NCBI RefSeq assembly: GCF_014649855.1 | Contig: NZ_BMTV01000006.1 | Span: 243,283-307,282, forward strand | DNA length: 64,000 nt | Source: Streptomyces roseolus | Lineage (GTDB): Bacteria; Actinomycetota; Actinomycetes; Streptomycetales; Streptomycetaceae | Reading direction: 5' to 3' | Shown: positions 59,401-64,000 of the stretch, one piece after another | Layout of the letters: each line of letters begins with the position of its first letter | How positions within the stretch are numbered: the stretch's first letter is position 1 | The notes under the pieces: generated by a model | Database searches by the model: none | Seen by the model: the letters and a program-made list of their open reading frames with translations, nothing else | What the model was told of the DNA's origin: nothing | Position numbers and translations under genes: made by a program

Positions 59401-62199
59401 GTGTCAGCTCCCCGCTCCCGACCGGCCGCGTCGCTGGTCCTCACCGCCGCCCTGGCCGCCGCCGGTCTCGTACCGGTCGCCGCCGGTTCCGCCTCCGCCG
59501 CCACCGTCCCCGTGGGCGCGGGCGGATACTCCGACACCCGCCCCGCCGGGACCTCCGGTCCCACCACCAACACCGGGACCCCCGTCACCCCCAAGGTGAC
59601 CGCCGCCGCCAAGGACCGGCCCGTCCCCACCAACGACTGGTGGTCCTCCCTCGCCTTCCAGCGCTACGGCGACAACCCGTACTCGACCCCCATGTACGGC
59701 CATCCGCTCACCTACCAGGCGGTCGCCGGCGGCCTGGAGATCGGCTACCCCACCACCCCGGCGATCGTCGGCGACGGCCGCCAGTACGAGTTCCCCCACA
59801 AGGCCGACCTCACCCTCGGCCTCACCGGGCTCAACTCGCCCGACGCCAAGGCCGACGACTGGTCCGACTGGACCGTCACCCCCCTCTGGTCCGACGGCGC
59901 CCGCACCCTGCGCACCACCATCGGCCACGGCCTGCCCTACGTGTACGCCAAGGGCACCGGCGGCGACGCCCGGATCACCACCGCCGCCCCGCCCACCGTC
60001 TTCGCCGACCAGGGCAACGTCCTCGGCATCACCGTCGCCGGGCACCACTACGCCCTCTTCGCCCCCACCGGCACCGACTGGAACGTCTCCGGCACCACCC
60101 TCACGGCCGGCCTCGGCGGCAAGGACTACTTCTCCGTCGCCGTCCTCCCCTCCACCGACGCCCTCGCCACCTACCGGCGCTACGCCTACAGCTTCGTCAC
60201 CGGCTCCCGCGTCGCCTGGTCCTCCTCCGGCGGGAAGGCCAACGCCACCTACACGCTCACCACCGAGGCGAAGGAGGGCACCGAGACCGGCACGCTCCAG
60301 GCCCTCTACCGGCACCAGTGGCTGAACTCCACCGACCCCCTCACCGCGTACACGTACGTCTCCCCGCGCGGCACCATGAAGGTCCGCGAGGGCCGCTCCT
60401 TCTCCACCAGCCGCAAGCAGGCCGCCGTCCTGCCCGGGCTGCCCGCCACCGGCGCCGTCGACCAGGCCCGGCTGCGCACGTACCTGAACGAGGTGGTGAA
60501 CTCCTCCGACCCGTTCTCCGGCGCCACCGACACGTACTGGACCGGCAAGGCGCTGGGGAAGCTCGCCCAGCTCGTGCCGCTCGCCGAGCAGCTCGGCGAC
60601 ACGGCGCTGCGCGACCGGCTCCTCGGCCTGATCAAGGGCCGGCTCCAGGACTGGTTCACCACGGGCGGCGCGAACGAGTTCTCGTACGACCGGACCTGGA
60701 AGACCCTGACCGGCTACCCGGCCTCCTACGGCAGCGACACCGAGCTCAACGACCACCACTTCCACTACGGCTACTACGTGTACGCCGCCGCGATCGTCGC
60801 CCAGTACGACCAGGCCTGGGCCGCCGACTCCGCCTGGGGCGGCATGGTGAAGACCCTGGTGCGCGACGTCGCCAACCCCAGCCGTACGGACACGGCCTTC
60901 CCCTTCCTGCGCGGCTTCGACGTGTACGCCGGACACAGCTGGGCCTCCGGCCACTCCGGCTTCGCGGCCGGCAACAACCAGGAGTCGTCCTCCGAGTCCA
61001 CCAACCTCAGCGCCGCCCTCGTCCTGTGGGGCTCCGCCACCGGCGACACCTCCCTGCGCGACCTCGGCGGCTACCTCCTCGCCACCGAGTCCGACGCCAT
61101 CGGCCAGTACTGGTTCGACGCCGACCAGCAGGTCTTCCCGGGCTCCTTCGGCCACGACACCGTCGGCATGGTCTGGGGCAGCGGCGGCGCGTACTCCACC
61201 TGGTGGACCGCCAACCCCGAGGAGATCCACGGCATCAACACCCTCCCGGTGACCTCCGGCAACGCGCTGCACATGGGCGCCTACCCGGCCGCGATCCGGC
61301 GCAACCTGGCCGAGATGGAGCGGGAGAACGGCGGCCCGGCCGTCGAATGGCGCGACATCCTCTGGGAGTTCGAGTCGCTCGCCGAACCGGCGCGCGCCAA
61401 GGCGAGGTTCGACGCCACCGGCGGGAACTACACCCCCGAGGCGGGCGAGACCCGCGCCCACACCTACCACTGGCTGACCACCCTGGACGCGCTCGGCGCC
61501 CCCGACGCGAGCGTCACCGGCTCCCTCCCGACCTCGGCCGTCTTCCTGAAGGGCACCGAACGCACCTACGCCGCCCACAACCACGGCTCCGCGCCGGTCA
61601 CCGTCACCTTCTCCGACGGCAAGTCCCTGACCGTACCGGCCCGTTCCACCGCCACCGGCAAGGGCACCGGAACGATCCCCTGCGGCCAGCCGGGCGGTCC
61701 CGCCTGCCCCGAGCCGGGCACCGGCGACACCTTCCGGCTCGTCTCCGGCGGCACGCTGACCACCGCCACCGACACCACCGCCGGCAGCGACACCCTCGCC
61801 TCCGCCGGCGGCATCAACCGCGACGGCACCCCGTACCAGCCGCTCGTCTACGTGGCGCGGAACGTCACCGGCACCCTCACCCCGGGCGCCGCCACCGCCT
61901 TCCGCCTCGCCGTGGACGCCGGCACCTCCGTCGGCCTCGGCCAGCAGGTCCGGGTCAGCTACGACCTGACCGGCGACGGCACCTTCGAACGCACCGAGAC
62001 CTACCACTACTTCGCCACCGACCCGGTGCCCGGCTGGGAGCGCTACGACCAGAACCGCGGCCTGAAGTCCGCCACCGGCACCCTCGGCGACCTGCGCGGC
62101 GGCACCGTCCGCGTGGAGCTGTGGAGCGCCATCGGCAACGGACCGGCGACCGTCCGCACCGGGACGGCCGACTCGGTCCTCGTCATCCCCTTCGACTGA
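59401..62199 (+). CDS. Secreted GH81 endo-beta-1,3-glucanase with C-terminal accessory domain
   Basis: GTG 59401 with GAGG 8 nt upstream gives 932 residues. A signal peptide (LVLTAALAAAGLVPVAAGSASA) is followed by the GH81 catalytic region: PVPTNDWWSSLAFQRYGDNPYSTPMYGHPL, DHHFHYGYYVYAAAIVAQYD and AAGNNQESSSESTNLSAALVLWG, which hold the conserved Asp and Glu residues of the family. After a Cys-Pro-rich linker near residue 760, a beta-rich C-terminal domain of about 160 residues (RLVSGGTLTTATDTTAG to DSVLVIPFD) probably binds glucan. GH81 enzymes cut internal beta-1,3 bonds of laminarin, curdlan and fungal cell walls. Divergent from the importer operon; both have the same operator. Confidence 0.9.
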   Translation: MSAPRSRPAASLVLTAALAAAGLVPVAAGSASAATVPVGAGGYSDTRPAGTSGPTTNTGTPVTPKVTAAAKDRPVPTNDWWSSLAFQRYGDNPYSTPMYGHPLTYQAVAGGLEIGYPTTPAIVGDGRQYEFPHKADLTLGLTGLNSPDAKADDWSDWTVTPLWSDGARTLRTTIGHGLPYVYAKGTGGDARITTAAPPTVFADQGNVLGITVAGHHYALFAPTGTDWNVSGTTLTAGLGGKDYFSVAVLPSTDALATYRRYAYSFVTGSRVAWSSSGGKANATYTLTTEAKEGTETGTLQALYRHQWLNSTDPLTAYTYVSPRGTMKVREGRSFSTSRKQAAVLPGLPATGAVDQARLRTYLNEVVNSSDPFSGATDTYWTGKALGKLAQLVPLAEQLGDTALRDRLLGLIKGRLQDWFTTGGANEFSYDRTWKTLTGYPASYGSDTELNDHHFHYGYYVYAAAIVAQYDQAWAADSAWGGMVKTLVRDVANPSRTDTAFPFLRGFDVYAGHSWASGHSGFAAGNNQESSSESTNLSAALVLWGSATGDTSLRDLGGYLLATESDAIGQYWFDADQQVFPGSFGHDTVGMVWGSGGAYSTWWTANPEEIHGINTLPVTSGNALHMGAYPAAIRRNLAEMERENGGPAVEWRDILWEFESLAEPARAKARFDATGGNYTPEAGETRAHTYHWLTTLDALGAPDASVTGSLPTSAVFLKGTERTYAAHNHGSAPVTVTFSDGKSLTVPARSTATGKGTGTIPCGQPGGPACPEPGTGDTFRLVSGGTLTTATDTTAGSDTLASAGGINRDGTPYQPLVYVARNVTGTLTPGAATAFRLAVDAGTSVGLGQQVRVSYDLTGDGTFERTETYHYFATDPVPGWERYDQNRGLKSATGTLGDLRGGTVRVELWSAIGNGPATVRTGTADSVLVIPFD

Positions 62200-62214
62200 C
62201 GGGGGCGCCGGGCC

Positions 62215-63246
62215 TCACGCCGAGGCCCGGCGCACCAGCGTCGTCGGCGTGATCAGCGGGTCCGGGGCGGGTGCCCCGGACCCGTGCTCGTTCAGCACGC
62301 GCATCAGCAGCCGGACCATCAGCCGCCCCATGCCCTCGATGTCCTGCCGGACGGTCGTCAGCGGCGGGTCCGTGCGTTCGGCGATCGACGCCACGTCGTC
62401 GAAGCCGACCACGGCGACGTCCTCCGGCACCCGCAGCCCCCGCTCCCGCAGCACCCGCAGCGCACCCGAGGCCATCAGGTCGTTGGCGGCGAACACCCCG
62501 TCCACGTCCGGGCGCCGGTCGAGGAGTTCGGCCATCGCCCGGGCGCCGCTCTCGGCGGTGAAGTCGCCGTGGCCGACGAGGGCCGGATCCGGGTCCCCGA
62601 GCGCGTCGCGGTAGCCGTCGGCGCGGTCCGCGGCCGAGGTCTGGTCGCGCGGCCCGGCCAGGTGCGCGACGGTCCGGCAGCCCCGGTCGACCAGGAGCCG
62701 GACGGCCTCGCGCGCCCCGCCGCGGTTGTCGCAGTCGACGTACGGCATGGCGGGACCGATCCCGTCCGTCGGCCGGCCGCCGAGCACCGTCGGGATCTTC
62801 GCCCGGCGCAGCACCGCCGCCAGCTCGTCCTCGTCGTGCAGGGAGAAGGCGAGCGCGCCGTCCACGTGCCCGCCGCCGAGGTACCGGGCGATCCGGTCGT
62901 GATCACCCGGGCTCTCCACCCACAGCAGGACCAACTGCGAGTCGTGGGCGGTCAGTTCGCGGCTGATGCCGCGCACCTGCTCCTGGAAGAAGGGGTCCGA
63001 GAAGATCCGGAACTCGGGCTCCGCGATGACCACCGCCACCGCGTCGTTGCGCCGGGTGACCAGGGTGCGGGCCGCGAGGTTCGGGACGTAGCCGAGCTCC
63101 TCCACCGCCTGCCGCACCTTGTCGACCAGCGGGGCGCGGACCCCCGCGCCGCCGTTGACGACCCGCGAGGCCGTGGCCCGCGACACCCCGGCACGGGCCG
63201 CGACGGCCTCCAGGGTCGGGCGCGCCCCCGTCGTCTGCTCGGCCAC
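62215..63246 (-). CDS. LacI-family regulator of the beta-1,3-glucan locus
   Basis: GTG 63246 with GAAGGGGG upstream gives 343 residues. The helix-turn-helix and hinge are TLEAVAARAGVSRATASRVVNGGAGVRAPLVDKVRQAVEELGYVPNLAAR. The ligand domain contains VAVVIAEPEFRIFSDPFFQEQVRGI and FAANDLMASGALRVLRERGLRVPEDVAVVGFDD. It resembles CebR of the cellobiose system. It is convergent with the GH81 gene (15-nt gap), and a copy of the shared palindrome lies upstream of its own start, implying autoregulation. Confidence 0.9.
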   Translation of the reverse strand: MAEQTTGARPTLEAVAARAGVSRATASRVVNGGAGVRAPLVDKVRQAVEELGYVPNLAARTLVTRRNDAVAVVIAEPEFRIFSDPFFQEQVRGISRELTAHDSQLVLLWVESPGDHDRIARYLGGGHVDGALAFSLHDEDELAAVLRRAKIPTVLGGRPTDGIGPAMPYVDCDNRGGAREAVRLLVDRGCRTVAHLAGPRDQTSAADRADGYRDALGDPDPALVGHGDFTAESGARAMAELLDRRPDVDGVFAANDLMASGALRVLRERGLRVPEDVAVVGFDDVASIAERTDPPLTTVRQDIEGMGRLMVRLLMRVLNEHGSGAPAPDPLITPTTLVRRASA

Positions 63247-63302
63247 GTCGGCCCCCTTCGTCTGCTCGGACCGGCCCAGGATATCCGCACCGGCGAGAGG
63301 CT

Positions 63303-63316
63303 TGAGAGCGCTCTCT
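63303..63316. promoter_or_regulatory. LacI-type operator upstream of lacI
   Basis: TGAGAGCGCTCTCT matches the other two operators except for the last base. It begins 57 nt upstream of the regulator start, in its promoter region. Confidence 0.75.
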
Positions 63317-63343
63317 GGATCGTCGCCGGGCGGGGGAGAGGGG

Positions 63344-64000
63344 TCACTCCGGGGCCGGGGCGAAGGAGACGAGACGGGGCCGGCGCCGGTCGTCGTCGCC
63401 GGTGACGAACGAGGGCATGACGACGATCCTCCCGCCGGCCTGGAGGACCCGGCCCGCCATCGTGCTCTACTCGGCCTCGACGGCGGCCGCCGGGTGGTTC
63501 ATCAGCGTCTCCTCCTTGCCGGCCCCGTCCTTGCCGAGGACGAAGGTGCGACCGGGGCGGCTCAGGGTGGCCGACTCGTACACGACGGTGCCCCGCGAGG
63601 AGCGGAAGCCGACCGGCGTCAGGGTCCTGCCGTCGTGCGCCCGGACTCCCCAGAGGAGCTTCCCGGTCGCCAGGTCGTAGGCGCCGGCCCGGTCCGTGCC
63701 GCCGACGTGGACGAGGCCGTGACCCACGACGACGCCGGGGCACGGCTGGAGGCCCGCGCCGATGCCGACGTGCACGCAGTGCTCGAACCCCTTGGGGCGC
63801 GGGTCGATGGTGCGGCGCAGCTCGCCCCGGGGGCCGAGGGCGACGATCCGCCAGTCGTCGGTGAGCCGTTCGTTGTCGATCGACGTGTACACCACCGGGT
63901 CGACCGAGACCACGCGTTCCACCCGCCGGCCGGCCGGGGTCCGGTGGCGCCAGCGCACGGCGCCGGTGCGCGGATCGAGTGCGCGGAGCTGGGAGTACCG
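63344..64000 (-). pseudogene. PQQ-like beta-propeller protein, 5' partial, with in-frame amber codon
   Basis: The frame is open to the right window edge, so the 5' end is missing. The reading frame contains propeller motifs (LDPRTGAVRWRH at the edge, GVVVGHGLVHVGGTDRAGAYDLATGKLLWGVRAHDG, GTVVYESATLSRPGRTFVLGKDG). At 63467-63469 a TAG interrupts it after AAVEAE. The same frame then continues sensibly for 40 codons (STMAGRVLQAGGRIVVMPSF, ending VSFAPAPE) to TGA at 63344. One C-to-G change (TAC to TAG) would explain this. The product is truncated by about 41 residues unless the codon is read through. Confidence 0.65.

Noticed and set aside
59404..62007. 867-codon minus-strand frame opposite the GH81 gene
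   Set aside because: A Gly/Val/Ala-rich shadow of a clearly recognised GH81 gene, as expected from high third-position GC.
53339..63246. Cellobiose system cebEFG-bglC-cebR itself
   Set aside because: The operator differs from the known CebR box and the co-regulated secreted enzyme is a GH81 beta-1,3-glucanase, so I kept only the homology and did not give the ceb names.

Overview
The window is very GC-rich (G or C at almost every third codon position), uses many GTG starts, carries Tat and Sec lipoproteins, an SpoIIE/HATPase regulator, a HelR ATPase and SPW, CsbD and GOLPH3 families, and has mostly short single-gene or two-gene transcription units. This is typical of a Streptomyces chromosome. 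No phage, IS, CRISPR, rRNA or tRNA was seen. I could run no search, so every family call rests on motifs read by eye.

Layout. 1-8 kb: end of a proline/alanine-rich protein, a threonine synthase-like PLP enzyme, a decayed lipase, GNAT, YdeI-like and PfkB kinase genes, a GNAT-AAA ATPase fusion and an SPW membrane protein. 8-13 kb: cupin, GH15 trehalase-like enzyme, DinB, DUF4440, SnoaL-like and OsmC genes, then a response-regulator scrap. 14-18.6 kb: a two-subunit molybdenum hydroxylase with a MarR regulator, and a convergent FAD oxidoreductase whose promoter carries the same palindrome as the marR promoter. 18.7-24.8 kb: von Willebrand A operon, secreted endonuclease I, an AsnC regulator divergent from an asparaginase, a degenerate tandem repeat and an AadA-like nucleotidyltransferase. 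24.8-26.1 kb: two convergent genes (choA and a COG3804 reductase) that have both lost their 3' ends at one junction.

26-53 kb: L,D-transpeptidase, NDH-2, AspT-type exchanger, a TetR/Baeyer-Villiger monooxygenase operon divergent from a methyltransferase across two perfect palindromes, a beta-propeller lipoprotein, RNase H with a cysteine tail, 3-hydroxyisobutyryl-CoA hydrolase, acyltransferase, a fused SecDF, a YrdC-like protein, an SpoIIE-like protein with lost metal ligands, a SPOR/NAGPA glycosidase, an HD protein, a GOLPH3-like protein, and helR preceded by a rifamycin-associated element.

53-63 kb is the most coherent system: a beta-1,3-glucan utilisation locus. A secreted GH81 endo-beta-1,3-glucanase would cut glucan outside the cell. 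A lipoprotein and two permeases (no ATPase encoded) would import the oligosaccharides, and a cytoplasmic GH1 beta-glucosidase would hydrolyse them. A LacI regulator would control all of this through a TGAGAGCGCTCTCA-type palindrome that is present before the importer, before GH81 and before lacI itself. A 1.07-kb gene-less, repeat-rich block separates the binding-protein gene from its permeases. The window ends in a PQQ-like propeller gene with an in-frame amber codon.
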